A stretch of 36,945 nucleotides of DNA from Bermanella sp034112345 (GCA_034112345.1 JAWUVN010000103.1:1-36945), one strand, 5' to 3'. Shown: positions 16,833 to 24,678, counted from the first letter of the stretch. The notes: generated from the sequence alone by a model not told the origin. Made by a program: numbers and translations.

Positions 16833-17282
16833 ATGAAACTCTATCAAACACTTTTTACACTGGCATCACGTTTCGCCATCATAGGCTGGGCGCTATTAAT
16901 TGCTTTACCAATGTGGCAGTACACACAAACGATTACCATCTCCATTGTGGTCATTTTACTCTGTGTACTTTACAGCTACCTTGTATTCATGGGTAAGAGG
17001 CACGATGATCTGGAAACAAAAACCAGAGGCAATTTTTGGTCGCTTAACGGTGTTGTAAACTTATTTAAATCCCCAAGAGTCGTATTAGCCGGCTGGATAC
17101 ACTACTTGGCTTTTGATTTAATGGTGGGACTCTTCATACTGAATGATGCAGCCCAATACGATATTAACCATTGGCTATTAATCCCCTGTCTATTACTCAC
17201 CTTAATGTTTGGCCCAGCAGGGTTGCTCGTATACTTTTGTTTACGCGGCTTAATAACTGGCGAACTTACATTCATGGGATAA
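16833..17282 (+). CDS. ABA4-like (DUF4281) membrane protein
   Basis: The 149-aa protein (from ATG 16833; an alternative in-frame ATG lies at 16806) has four hydrophobic segments and the DUF4281 core: GWIHYLAFDLMVGLFILND and LLTLMFGPAGLLVYFCLRGL. This domain is named after plant ABA4, required for neoxanthin formation, but bacterial members are small membrane proteins with no established activity known to me. The internal ATG is preferred because family members usually begin just before the first helix (KLYQTLFTLASRFAIIGW). The gene is divergent from the alpha/beta hydrolase gene and the next gene begins 50 bases downstream. Confidence 0.78.
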   Translation: MKLYQTLFTLASRFAIIGWALLIALPMWQYTQTITISIVVILLCVLYSYLVFMGKRHDDLETKTRGNFWSLNGVVNLFKSPRVVLAGWIHYLAFDLMVGLFILNDAAQYDINHWLLIPCLLLTLMFGPAGLLVYFCLRGLITGELTFMG

Positions 17283-17332
17283 TTACCATAAACTGCATTT
17301 ATTATTTTTACAGTAACAAGCGATAACACAGA

Positions 17333-17656
17333 TTGAATCATCAAAAGTTAAAAACATTATCCGATCTAGTCACCGATGCGCACACACGTATTCAGCAAGA
17401 TTTTGCTTTAATTGATCCCATTGTCGGTGTAAGCCACAATATGCGCAAAAATGGCGTGCCTGCTGATGTCATGACAATAGACTGCCTCAAAACTAAAAAG
17501 CGTATTATTATCATTCTGCATGACCAGCAGCAAAATATTATCCATTACCAGTTTTCGTTTATTGAGCAAGACCCTGCTGACGCATTCAAAACCATCGACT
17601 TTGACAAGATGAACGCCGATATTTTATACACATGGATGAAAGACTACTTTAGTTAA
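17333..17656 (+). CDS. Small conserved-looking cytoplasmic protein, unknown function
   Basis: This 107-aa protein opens at a TTG (17333) because a stop codon lies just upstream and the first internal ATG is 38 codons in. It has no signal peptide or membrane segment. The middle contains a beta-rich stretch (TKKRIIIILHDQQQNIIHYQF) and the end is helical (NADILYTWMKDYF). I do not recognise a family, though the sequence is evenly composed and well folded in appearance. It converges with the histidine phosphatase gene, whose stop lies 7 bases from its own. The rare TTG start and lack of a clear Shine-Dalgarno lower confidence in the exact start. Confidence 0.5.
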   Translation: MNHQKLKTLSDLVTDAHTRIQQDFALIDPIVGVSHNMRKNGVPADVMTIDCLKTKKRIIIILHDQQQNIIHYQFSFIEQDPADAFKTIDFDKMNADILYTWMKDYFS

Positions 17657-17662
17657 TTTGAA

Positions 17663-18373
17663 TCATCGAAATGTGATCACCTTATTACCACCCAACAACC
17701 TAAGGTAAGAGTGATCATTATAATAATTCAAAGTGAATTGCGTTTTACTGTATTTGCAATGGGTAATTGACGCATTAATAACCGGCTCAAAAACCTGATA
17801 ATTACCCTCATCTGTCAGGCCTAATGCGTACTGAACCACGGCCGCAATCACACCGCCAGATGTAAATACGGCTATATTTTTACCAGACCCATGTTGCTTG
17901 ATAATATCGTCTACACATCCTTTAACGCGCCCGTAAAAGTCAGCCCAAGATTCCAATCCTTCTATTTCGTCATCAAGTGTTTGCCAATATTTAAAGCACG
18001 CTCTTAAAATATATTGATAAGCTTTTTTATTAGTACTGGCTTGCGCCATCCACTCATTCATTTCAGGCTGAGTCTCAGCCAATTTTGGCATCAGCTTCAT
18101 AACAATAGAATTAGCATCTAATTCATCTAAACGTGCATCCACATTCAAGCTAGGCAATATAATATCCTGCCTTTTATACGCGCTGATTACTTGCTCAGCG
18201 GTTTCTTTCTGGCGCACTAGGGCGCCAGAATATAAGGCATCAAAATGCACCTGTGTCTTTGCTAGGTAATCTCCAGTTAAATCCGCTTGCTGCATGCCTA
18301 AATCTGATAACTTATCATAGTTACTGCTACCAAAACTGGCTTGACCGTGTCGAATAAAATAAATTGAAGCCAT
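17663..18373 (-). CDS. Histidine phosphatase superfamily (phosphoglycerate-mutase-like) protein
   Basis: The 236-aa protein has the N-terminal RHG motif (residues 8-10, phosphate-accepting His9), a following ASFG loop, an R-Q-K-E-T-A-E segment (54-60) and the LDELD acid (Glu84). The second catalytic His that normally sits in an S-H-G-G segment is replaced here: the equivalent stretch reads VFTSGGVIAA with Ser172. Members with this TSGG variant exist to my memory, so the protein may still act, but on a different substrate or weakly. Start at ATG 18371-18373 with an AAGGA Shine-Dalgarno. It is divergent from the regulator gene at 18668 and convergent with the 17333 gene. Confidence 0.85.
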   Translation of the reverse strand: MASIYFIRHGQASFGSSNYDKLSDLGMQQADLTGDYLAKTQVHFDALYSGALVRQKETAEQVISAYKRQDIILPSLNVDARLDELDANSIVMKLMPKLAETQPEMNEWMAQASTNKKAYQYILRACFKYWQTLDDEIEGLESWADFYGRVKGCVDDIIKQHGSGKNIAVFTSGGVIAAVVQYALGLTDEGNYQVFEPVINASITHCKYSKTQFTLNYYNDHSYLRLLGGNKVITFR

Positions 18374-18667
18374 GTATATCCTTAAATATAAAAGTCGGCA
18401 GCCGTTAGACCATAAAATGTTTAGCTACCGATTAAAGAAACACTGTAACGGTAATTGAAATAAATCAAAATGACTTGTGCATAGAATTGATTGTTTTATC
18501 TGCCCAACATAAGTGCGGGTTATAGTTGTACATAAGCCATATTCAGAAAGGGTAATTAAACCCCAGCATTCTGTTTATTACTGTGGTATTTGTTACTATA
18601 GATGCGTCACCGAAATACATGAATAATCACACATACTCATTTTTAATATTTCACACATGGAATCAGC

Positions 18668-19510
18668 ATGGCCAATGCATCTAGCGATACACTTTCTAAG
18701 TTTGGCCCCCTATTAAAGTTTTGGCGCAATACTCATGAGCTAAGCCAAGAAGCCTTGGCTTTAAGCGCTGACTCGTCTACTCGCCATATTAGCTGCCTTG
18801 AAAATGGAAAGTCTCATCCTAGCCGAGCCATGATTGATAAACTGTCAGAAGTGCTTAACCTTGGTGAGCGCGATTCATGCTATCTACAATTAGCAGCAGG
18901 CTACTTACCGGCGGCTAAATTCATTGACTTTCATGACCCAAAATACAACTGGTTAAAAAATGCAATGATTCTGACATTAAAAGCCATGGATCCTTTTCCT
19001 GCCGCTCTCATGGATCGCTACGGAAAACTTTTAATGGTGAACAAGGGATGGATTGGTTTTCACAGACAAGTGGCTTCACAAGCGGATCTTGAAAAAGCTC
19101 AAAATCACTATGAGTTTCTATTTGCACACCATCAAGATCACAGCCCATCAGAAGTGAAAAAAAACACCTTGGCATTGATACTCATGGCCATGAAACAAGA
19201 ATCATTATTAAGTCAAGACAACAACTTTACCGATATGTTTGACGCACTGCATGCATTGCCAGATGTACCCAACGATTGGGAAAAACGTGCTGCCAGCTTA
19301 GAGCCGCAGGCCAGCTTTAAAGTACAAATGGATATTAACCATGTTCAGCAAAATTTTTACAGCGTCAGTCAAATGGTGGGGGCGCTTGGTCCAACCTCAT
19401 TTGTCTCAGAGCCTAGATTAATAATAAATACTTTATACCCAGAAAACCCTGACCTAGACTTAACTCAACACATGGCAGATGACCTTTTCCACCCGCTTTT
19501 AGCATACTAA
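18668..19510 (+). CDS. XRE-family transcriptional regulator with MmyB-like ligand domain
   Basis: The 280-aa protein begins with an XRE helix-turn-helix (residues about 12-67: LKFWRNTHELSQEALALSADSSTRHISCLENGKSHPSRAMIDKL). A long C-terminal domain with PFPAALMDRYGKLLMVNKGW follows, the pattern of the MmyB-like ligand-binding fold (PAS-like); at least one solved MmyB-type domain was reported with a bound fatty acid, as I recall. It lies next to, and in the same direction as, a complete beta-oxidation gene set, so a lipid or acyl-CoA sensing role is a reasonable inference. The start ATG 18668 has GGAA nearby. The 403-base gap to the next gene, with operator-like repeats, is a likely control region. 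Confidence 0.8.
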   Translation: MANASSDTLSKFGPLLKFWRNTHELSQEALALSADSSTRHISCLENGKSHPSRAMIDKLSEVLNLGERDSCYLQLAAGYLPAAKFIDFHDPKYNWLKNAMILTLKAMDPFPAALMDRYGKLLMVNKGWIGFHRQVASQADLEKAQNHYEFLFAHHQDHSPSEVKKNTLALILMAMKQESLLSQDNNFTDMFDALHALPDVPNDWEKRAASLEPQASFKVQMDINHVQQNFYSVSQMVGALGPTSFVSEPRLIINTLYPENPDLDLTQHMADDLFHPLLAY

Positions 19511-19542
19511 TACCCAATAATAGACAGCTAATTATACGCAAT

Positions 19543-19579
19543 AAAAAACCCCCAACATTCTCCGGTGAATGATGGGGGT
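19543..19579 (-). terminator. Intrinsic terminator oriented on the minus strand
   Basis: The stem pairs ACCCCCA with TGGGGGT and then CATTC with GAATG, with one A-A mismatch, around a TCCGGT loop. Read on the minus strand it ends in TTTTTT (19548-19543). On the plus strand no U-run follows, so it is not the natural terminator of the XRE gene. Because no annotated minus-strand gene lies to the right, it may end a small RNA or an antisense transcript. Confidence 0.6.
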
Positions 19580-19645
19580 CAAAGACGTTTTATACTTAAT
19601 GAACTTACAATAATATATTTTTAATAATTATTAAATAGGTTTATT
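19543..19645 (-). ncRNA. Candidate small RNA, about 100 nt
   Basis: The minus strand carries a -35-like TTGTAA (19674-19679) and a -10-like TATATT (19651-19656) separated by 17 bases, giving a predicted start near 19644. The transcript would be an AU-rich 5' portion followed by the terminator hairpin at 19543-19579, a typical Hfq-type small-RNA layout. No known small RNA family is recognised. Support is only promoter-like and terminator-like sequence, with no conservation data. Confidence 0.3.
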
Positions 19646-19913
19646 AAAATAATATAATTTGATTAAAATTTCATTACAACTCGTAATTAAGCCTTGATCA
19701 TAAACAGAAATTATTAAACCCACTATGTTAGATTCGGTCGAATACAGCAATAAAGCCGAATGATTATCGATCAACCCTATCGTTAACCTAAATACTCCAT
19801 TCCATCTGATTTCCAGCTAAAAAAGTAAATATGACCTAACATGTCATGGCGACACTTATTTATATATACCAAACTGACTGCATTACTAAAATAACGCACT
19901 TAAGGTTTGATAC

Positions 19914-21719
19914 ATGCCAGCACCAATCGTCAGCGAACGTGATCTAGAGTTTATGCTTTACGAGCTTTTTGATGCCGAAGGCTTAACAAAGCGCGCGCGA
20001 TATTGCGATCATAATCGTGAAACATTTACAGCCGCTATTAATACTGCAAAAGCTGTATCTGAAAAATACTTTATGCCTTTACGCTCAAAAATTGATAAAA
20101 ATGAGCCTACCTTTGACGGTAAGAAAGTATCCATGCTTCCCGAAGTTAAACCCGCGCTCGATGCCGTTGTTGAAGCGGGTTTATTATCCCCATCAGCCGA
20201 TTACGAAATGGGTGGTATGCAATTGCCGCCAATCGTTACCAGTGCCGCCTCTGCTTATATCTCGGCTGTAGCCAGTACCACCACTGGCTACCTAGCGCTT
20301 ACCAATGCAAATTGTAATCTTATACAAGCCTATGGCTCACCAGAACAAATTGAAAAATGGGTAACCCCCATGCGCGAAGGTCGTTTTTACGGCACCATGG
20401 CCATGACAGAACCTTCTGCGGGATCAGGCTTAGCTGACTTAACCACCACTGCAACACCAACAGAAAATGATCACTATCTAATTAAAGGCAATAAAATTTA
20501 CATCAGTGGTGGCGACCACGAATTATCTGAAAACATTGTTCACCTAGTACTTGCACGCGTTAAAGGTGCAGAAAAAGGTATTAAAGGTGTATCTCTGTTT
20601 ATTGTGCCTAAATACTCATTAAACGAAGACGGCACAGTGGGTGAACATAACGATGTAAATCTAGCCGGTTTATTTCATAAAATGGGTGGCCGTGGTCATA
20701 CCTCTTGTGCCTTGAGCTTTGGTGAAAAAGACGGCGCTAAAGGGTATCTAGTAGGCGCAGAAGGCAAAGGCCTTTTCTACATGTTTCATATGATGAATGA
20801 AGCCCGCATCATGGTTGGCACAGGCGCTGCAATCACCGCCCTAACTGGTTACCAATATTCGTTAGACTATGCGAAAGAACGGCCTCAGGGGCGATTACTG
20901 ACTAATAAAGACCCCCTATCTGCCCCTGTTAATATCATCCAGCACCCTGATGTGCGCCGTATGCTGCTCACTCAAAAAGCCTATTCCGAAGGAGCATACT
21001 CATTATGCTTATTAGGAAGCCAATTATCCGATGATGAAAAGACAGCCGAGACAGAAGAAGAACGTGCTAAGGCTCATCTGCTATTAGATTTTCTCACGCC
21101 TATCATTAAAACATGGCCATCAGAATATGGGCCTAAAGCCAATAACCTAGCCATTCAAGTACTAGGTGGCCACGGCTATTGTAATGAACACCCTGTAGAA
21201 ATGTTTTATCGTGACAACCGTTTAAATCCAATACATGAAGGCACTACAGGCATTCAATCTCTGGATTTAATGGGCCGTAAAGTTCCAATGAAAAACTTTG
21301 CAGGCTATGGCGCTATGTTAACTGAAATTTTAACGACCACTAAAAAAGCCGAATCTATTGAAACCTTTAGTAATTATTCAAAAGAATTATCAAATGCGGT
21401 TAACACGCTAAAAGACGTCACCAGCACTGTAATGGCGGCGACCCAATCTAAGAATCCTGACTTGGTATTTTCAAACTCAGTTGCGTATCTCGATCTATTT
21501 GGTCACATCGTCATTTCATGGTTATGGCTTAAACAAGGCATGACAGCACAAGCCGGTTTAGATAAGTCACCACATGCCGATGATGAAAAATTCTATCGAG
21601 GAAAACTTCAAGCCATGCAGTATTTCTTTCGCAGTGAACTACCAAAAATTTATCACTGGGCTGCATTAGTAAAAAATATTGATAGCACAAGTTTTGATAT
21701 GCAAGAAGACTGGTTTTAA
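19914..21719 (+). CDS. Acyl-CoA dehydrogenase (601 aa, FadE-like long form)
   Basis: The enzyme oxidises acyl-CoA to trans-2-enoyl-CoA using FAD and passes electrons to ETF, the first step of beta-oxidation. The sequence has the FAD/substrate-binding loop MAMTEPSAGSGLADLTTTA (around residues 160-180), a LAGLFHKMGGRGHTSC segment, and the catalytic base Glu442 in NPIHEGTTGIQSLDLMGRK. The long C-terminal extension after this region places it in the 600-aa acyl-CoA dehydrogenase group of DUF1974/AcdB-like members rather than the short 380-aa group. It begins the plus-strand run of four beta-oxidation genes. Start ATG 19914 follows TAAGG. Chain-length preference cannot be told from sequence here. 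Confidence 0.93.
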   Translation: MPAPIVSERDLEFMLYELFDAEGLTKRARYCDHNRETFTAAINTAKAVSEKYFMPLRSKIDKNEPTFDGKKVSMLPEVKPALDAVVEAGLLSPSADYEMGGMQLPPIVTSAASAYISAVASTTTGYLALTNANCNLIQAYGSPEQIEKWVTPMREGRFYGTMAMTEPSAGSGLADLTTTATPTENDHYLIKGNKIYISGGDHELSENIVHLVLARVKGAEKGIKGVSLFIVPKYSLNEDGTVGEHNDVNLAGLFHKMGGRGHTSCALSFGEKDGAKGYLVGAEGKGLFYMFHMMNEARIMVGTGAAITALTGYQYSLDYAKERPQGRLLTNKDPLSAPVNIIQHPDVRRMLLTQKAYSEGAYSLCLLGSQLSDDEKTAETEEERAKAHLLLDFLTPIIKTWPSEYGPKANNLAIQVLGGHGYCNEHPVEMFYRDNRLNPIHEGTTGIQSLDLMGRKVPMKNFAGYGAMLTEILTTTKKAESIETFSNYSKELSNAVNTLKDVTSTVMAATQSKNPDLVFSNSVAYLDLFGHIVISWLWLKQGMTAQAGLDKSPHADDEKFYRGKLQAMQYFFRSELPKIYHWAALVKNIDSTSFDMQEDWF

Positions 21720-21748
21720 TTTAACTCAAAAAATAATAAGGAATAAAG

Positions 21749-22207
21749 ATGGAAGCAATCGCGCGTGACGCTATACAAAGCATTGTCAATACAGAACCTC
21801 GTATTACTGATTGGTTTGAAGTGAAACAAGAACAAATTGATCAATTTGCAGATTGCACGCTTGATCATCAGTTTATTCATGTTGACCCAAAAGCGGCGGC
21901 TAGCACCCCTTTTGGATCAACCATTGCTCATGGTTTTTTAAGTTTATCTATGCTGTCACACTTTGCTGAATCATTTGGCACCTTAATTGATGGTGCTTAC
22001 ATGGGTGTGAATTATGGGTTTGATAAAGTACGTTTTATTTCTCCCGTAAAAGTAGACAGTCGAATTCGAGGCTGTGCAAAAGTGGTCGACGTAAAAGAAA
22101 AAAAACCTGGCCAGTTTATGTTTAAAACCGAAGTAACAGTTGAAATTGAAAATTCCACTCAACCAGCCTTAAAAGCTGAGTGGATTACCATGCAAATGGT
22201 CAAATAG
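21749..22207 (+). CDS. MaoC-family (R)-specific enoyl-CoA hydratase
   Basis: This 152-aa hot-dog-fold protein carries the hydratase-2 signature, with Asp39 and His44 five residues apart (TLDHQFIHVD) followed by FGSTIAHGFLSLSML. Enzymes with this motif hydrate trans-2-enoyl-CoA to (R)-3-hydroxyacyl-CoA, which is the substrate of HSD17B4-type dehydrogenases such as the next gene. PhaJ-type proteins also supply (R)-3-hydroxyacyl-CoA for polyhydroxyalkanoate synthesis, but no PHA synthase is in the window. Start ATG 21749 has AAGGA upstream. It follows the acyl-CoA dehydrogenase stop by 29 bases and is surely in the same transcript. Confidence 0.9.
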   Translation: MEAIARDAIQSIVNTEPRITDWFEVKQEQIDQFADCTLDHQFIHVDPKAAASTPFGSTIAHGFLSLSMLSHFAESFGTLIDGAYMGVNYGFDKVRFISPVKVDSRIRGCAKVVDVKEKKPGQFMFKTEVTVEIENSTQPALKAEWITMQMVK

Positions 22208-22208
22208 A

Positions 22209-22257
22209 ATAATACATAATCAACAATATATGCGATTAACTAACATGTATTATCGCA
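22209..22257 (+). repeat. Overlapping inverted repeats between hydratase and dehydrogenase genes
   Basis: The 89-base spacer between the hydratase stop (22207) and the dehydrogenase start (22297) contains ATAATACAT (22209-22217) with ATGTATTAT (22245-22253), and TGCGAT (22231-22236) with ATCGCA (22252-22257). The arms overlap, so the two hairpins exclude each other. This could be an mRNA processing or attenuation element, or simple AT-rich chance. Confidence 0.35.
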
Positions 22258-22296
22258 ATTAATAAATTTAAACATTTACATTTATAAGAGAAAAAT

Positions 22297-23214
22297 ATGT
22301 CTATTAGTTTTGAAGGCCAAGTGGCCATAGTAACTGGCGCAGGTAACGGCCTTGGACGCAGTCACGCATTAGCATTAGCCGAACGCGGTGCTAAGGTAGT
22401 CGTAAATGACTTAGGTGGTGCTCGTGATGGCAGCGGCTCATCTTCTGCTGCAGCTGATGAAGTCGTTGCCCTAATTAAAGCAAACGGTGGTGATGCGTTT
22501 GCACACGGCGCTAACGTTGCCAATTTTGATGAAGTGCAAGACATGGTTAAACAAACTATGGATAAATGGGGCCGTGTTGATGTTTTGATCAATAATGCAG
22601 GGATATTACGCGATAAAACATTCGCAAAAATGGACCTTGCTGATTTTAAATTGGTGATGGACGTTCACGTAATGGGCTCGGTTAATTGTACCAAAGCTGT
22701 TTGGGATATTATGCGAGAACAAAATTATGGTCGTATCGTCATGACAACATCATCATCTGGCCTATACGGTAACTTTGGCCAAACTAATTAAGGCGCAGCA
22801 AAAATGGCTGTTATAGGGTTTATGAATACTCTCGTGATAGAGGGTCATAAAAATGATATCCGCATCAATGCACTTGCTCCAACTGCCGCAACGCGTATGA
22901 CTGAAGATTTAATGCCAGCTGAAATATTAGCCATGCTAAAACCTGAAGCTGTTACCGCTGGTGCTCTGACTCTTTGTCATAAAGATGCTCCAAACAAATT
23001 TATTTTAGCGGCAGGTGCCGGTGGTTATGCTAAAGCTGGAATATTCGAAACCGAAGGTATTTTCTTACCTGAAGCTGATCAAGACACAGATAGAATTGAT
23101 GCGTTACGCACTAAAATATCCGACACAACTGGTCAAGTAGACTTACAAAACGGCACCAAACAAGGTGAGAAGTTTTTAGGTAAAGCTATGGCATTTATAA
23201 ACAGTCAAAAATAA
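22297..23214 (+). pseudogene. (R)-3-hydroxyacyl-CoA dehydrogenase (HSD17B4-type SDR) interrupted by an in-frame stop
   Basis: Reading through one stop gives a 305-aa short-chain dehydrogenase. It has the NAD-binding TGAGNGLG (residues 13-20), DLGG, a NNAG motif, and the active-site region GLYGNFGQTN-stop-GAAK. It matches the N-terminal dehydrogenase domain of peroxisomal multifunctional enzyme 2 (human HSD17B4: YGNFGQANYSAAK). The TAA at 22789-22791 replaces codon 165, the catalytic Tyr of YxxxK; Ser152 and Lys169 are present and the frame continues cleanly for 136 more codons from a possible ATG at 22804. So this is a single-base nonsense change of a TAT or TAC codon, a sequencing error, or a split gene. 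The N-terminal half alone lacks Tyr and Lys and should be inactive. It is the third gene of the beta-oxidation run. Confidence 0.85.
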
Positions 23215-23228
23215 TCAGTAATACGAAA

Positions 23229-23254
23229 AGCAGGCCTAATTTTTTAGCCCTGCT
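23229..23254 (+). repeat. Hairpin between dehydrogenase and thiolase genes
   Basis: AGCAGG and CCTGCT pair, then CTAA with TTAG after a C-C mismatch, around a TTTT loop. It lies in the 70-base spacer between SDR and thiolase. With no U-run it is not a typical terminator; it may stabilise mRNA ends or mark a processing site. Confidence 0.35.
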
Positions 23255-23284
23255 AATTTCCTTAAGACTAAAAGTGAATTCATT

Positions 23285-24466
23285 ATGAAAGAAGCCGTCA
23301 TTGTATCCGCTGCTCGTACGCCAATTGGCAAAGCCTATCGAGGTGCATTTAACAATTTAGAAGCGCCGTCACTTTCTTCGCACGCAATTAAAGCCGCGGT
23401 GCAAAGATCCGGGGTTGATCCTCAAGAAATTGATGATGTAATTTTTGGTGCTGCACTGCAACAAGGCAGCCAAGGTGGAAACTTTGCTCGTCAAGCTGCA
23501 CTTGCTGGTGGCCTTCCAGTAACGGTTTCAGGAATGAGCTTAGATAGACAGTGTTCTTCTGGTGTTATGTCTATTGCAACCGCAGCAAAACAAATCATGG
23601 TTGACGGTGCGCCCGTGGCTTTAGCGGGAGGCTGTGAATCCATCAGTCTTGTGCAGAACGATAAAATGAATATGTTCCGCGCTAAAGACCCTATGACACT
23701 GGCCGCGGCACCTGATATCTACATGCCTATGTTAGATACCGCTGAACTGGTTGCTAAAAAGTATGGGATTTCTCGCGAACAAATGGATGAGTACGCGCTA
23801 GAATCTCAAATGCGCACGGCTGCAGCACAAGAAGCGGGTAAATTTGATGATGAAATCATACCTGTCACCGCCACTAAGCTTATACAAGATCGCGAAACAG
23901 GTGCCGTCAGCGAGCAAGAAATCACCTTAACAAAAGATGAAGGTAATCGACCTTCAACTACTTTAGAGGGGCTTTCTAGCCTTAAAACCGTTCGCGAAGG
24001 TGGTGCAATCACAGGTGGCAATGCATCCCAACTTTCTGACGGCGCGGCTGCTGTTGTAATGATGGATCGAAAACTTGCAGAGCAACGTGGGCTTGAACCT
24101 CTTGGTATATACCGTGGCATGGCCGTAGCCGGTTGTGAACCTAACGAAATGGGCATAGGCCCTATATTCGCTATTCCAAAATTACTTAAACGCACAGGTC
24201 TTAAAATGGAAGACATTGGCCTTTGGGAATTAAATGAAGCGTTCGCGGTTCAAGTTATTTATTGTCGTGATAAATTAAATATCCCTGCTGATCGTTTAAA
24301 CGTTAATGGTGGTGCTATCTCAATTGGGCACCCTTATGGAATGAGTGGTGCACGCATGACCATGCATGCATTGATTGAAGGTAAACGCCGTGGTGTTAAG
24401 TATGTGGTTGTGACCATGTGCATTGGTGGTGGAATGGGCGGCGCAGCATTATTTGAGGTGTGTTAA
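23285..24466 (+). CDS. Acetyl-CoA acyltransferase (thiolase, FadA-like)
   Basis: Thiolase cleaves 3-ketoacyl-CoA with CoA to release acetyl-CoA, closing the beta-oxidation cycle. The 393-aa protein has the acylated nucleophile Cys90 (LDRQCSSGVM), His349 (SIGHPYGMSGAR) and the second active-site Cys379 (VTMCIGGGMGG), all in their usual spacing; the N-terminal VIVSAARTPIGK is also standard. The stop lies about 30 bases before a strong terminator, so this is the last gene of the operon. Start ATG 23285 has a weak AGTGAA upstream. Substrate class (3-ketoacyl-CoA degradation versus acetoacetyl-CoA) cannot be fixed from sequence, but the context favours degradation. Confidence 0.95.
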   Translation: MKEAVIVSAARTPIGKAYRGAFNNLEAPSLSSHAIKAAVQRSGVDPQEIDDVIFGAALQQGSQGGNFARQAALAGGLPVTVSGMSLDRQCSSGVMSIATAAKQIMVDGAPVALAGGCESISLVQNDKMNMFRAKDPMTLAAAPDIYMPMLDTAELVAKKYGISREQMDEYALESQMRTAAAQEAGKFDDEIIPVTATKLIQDRETGAVSEQEITLTKDEGNRPSTTLEGLSSLKTVREGGAITGGNASQLSDGAAAVVMMDRKLAEQRGLEPLGIYRGMAVAGCEPNEMGIGPIFAIPKLLKRTGLKMEDIGLWELNEAFAVQVIYCRDKLNIPADRLNVNGGAISIGHPYGMSGARMTMHALIEGKRRGVKYVVVTMCIGGGMGGAALFEVC

Positions 24467-24496
24467 TACACTTCTAGTATTTTGCTTTACCATCTA

Positions 24497-24530
24497 AATA
24501 ATAAAGGCTCATAAATGAGCCTTTATTATT
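24497..24530 (+). terminator. Intrinsic terminator of the beta-oxidation operon
   Basis: A perfect 15-bp stem (AATAATAAAGGCTCA at 24497-24511 and its complement at 24516-24530) with loop TAAA follows the thiolase stop by 30 bases. The downstream arm ends TTTATTATTTACT, a weak U-tract. Confidence 0.75.
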
Positions 24531-24678
24531 TACTCCCCCTTAATGCCGCAGAGCCTATGGAAGGCATGTCAAAAAATAGCCTATTCAAGCAAGGGCGTTA
24601 ACCATTATCTTTACGACCTTACCCCACGTGTATATCCACATTTTCTAAGTTTATTATATCGCTGATAAATGCTTATTA

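Larger units (their letters stand above)
19511..19913. promoter_or_regulatory. Control region ahead of the beta-oxidation operon
   Basis: This AT-rich 403-base gap contains no ORF. On the plus strand there are two operator-like inverted repeats: ATTCGG…CCGAAT (19732-19737 and 19756-19761) and ATGAC-N7-GTCAT (19831-19835 and 19843-19847). Either could be a site for the neighbouring regulator or for a TetR-type protein; I cannot identify the factor. A weak plus-strand -35/-10 candidate (TAAACA at 19701-19706 with TATGTT at 19724-19729) is present. The minus strand carries the possible small RNA described separately. The operon start codon at 19914 is preceded by TAAGG. Confidence 0.4.

Noticed and set aside
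22804..23214. Separate 136-aa gene starting at ATG 22804
   Set aside because: It is in the same frame as the upstream SDR part and starts exactly five codons after the stop, inside the active-site segment; better read as the second half of one gene.
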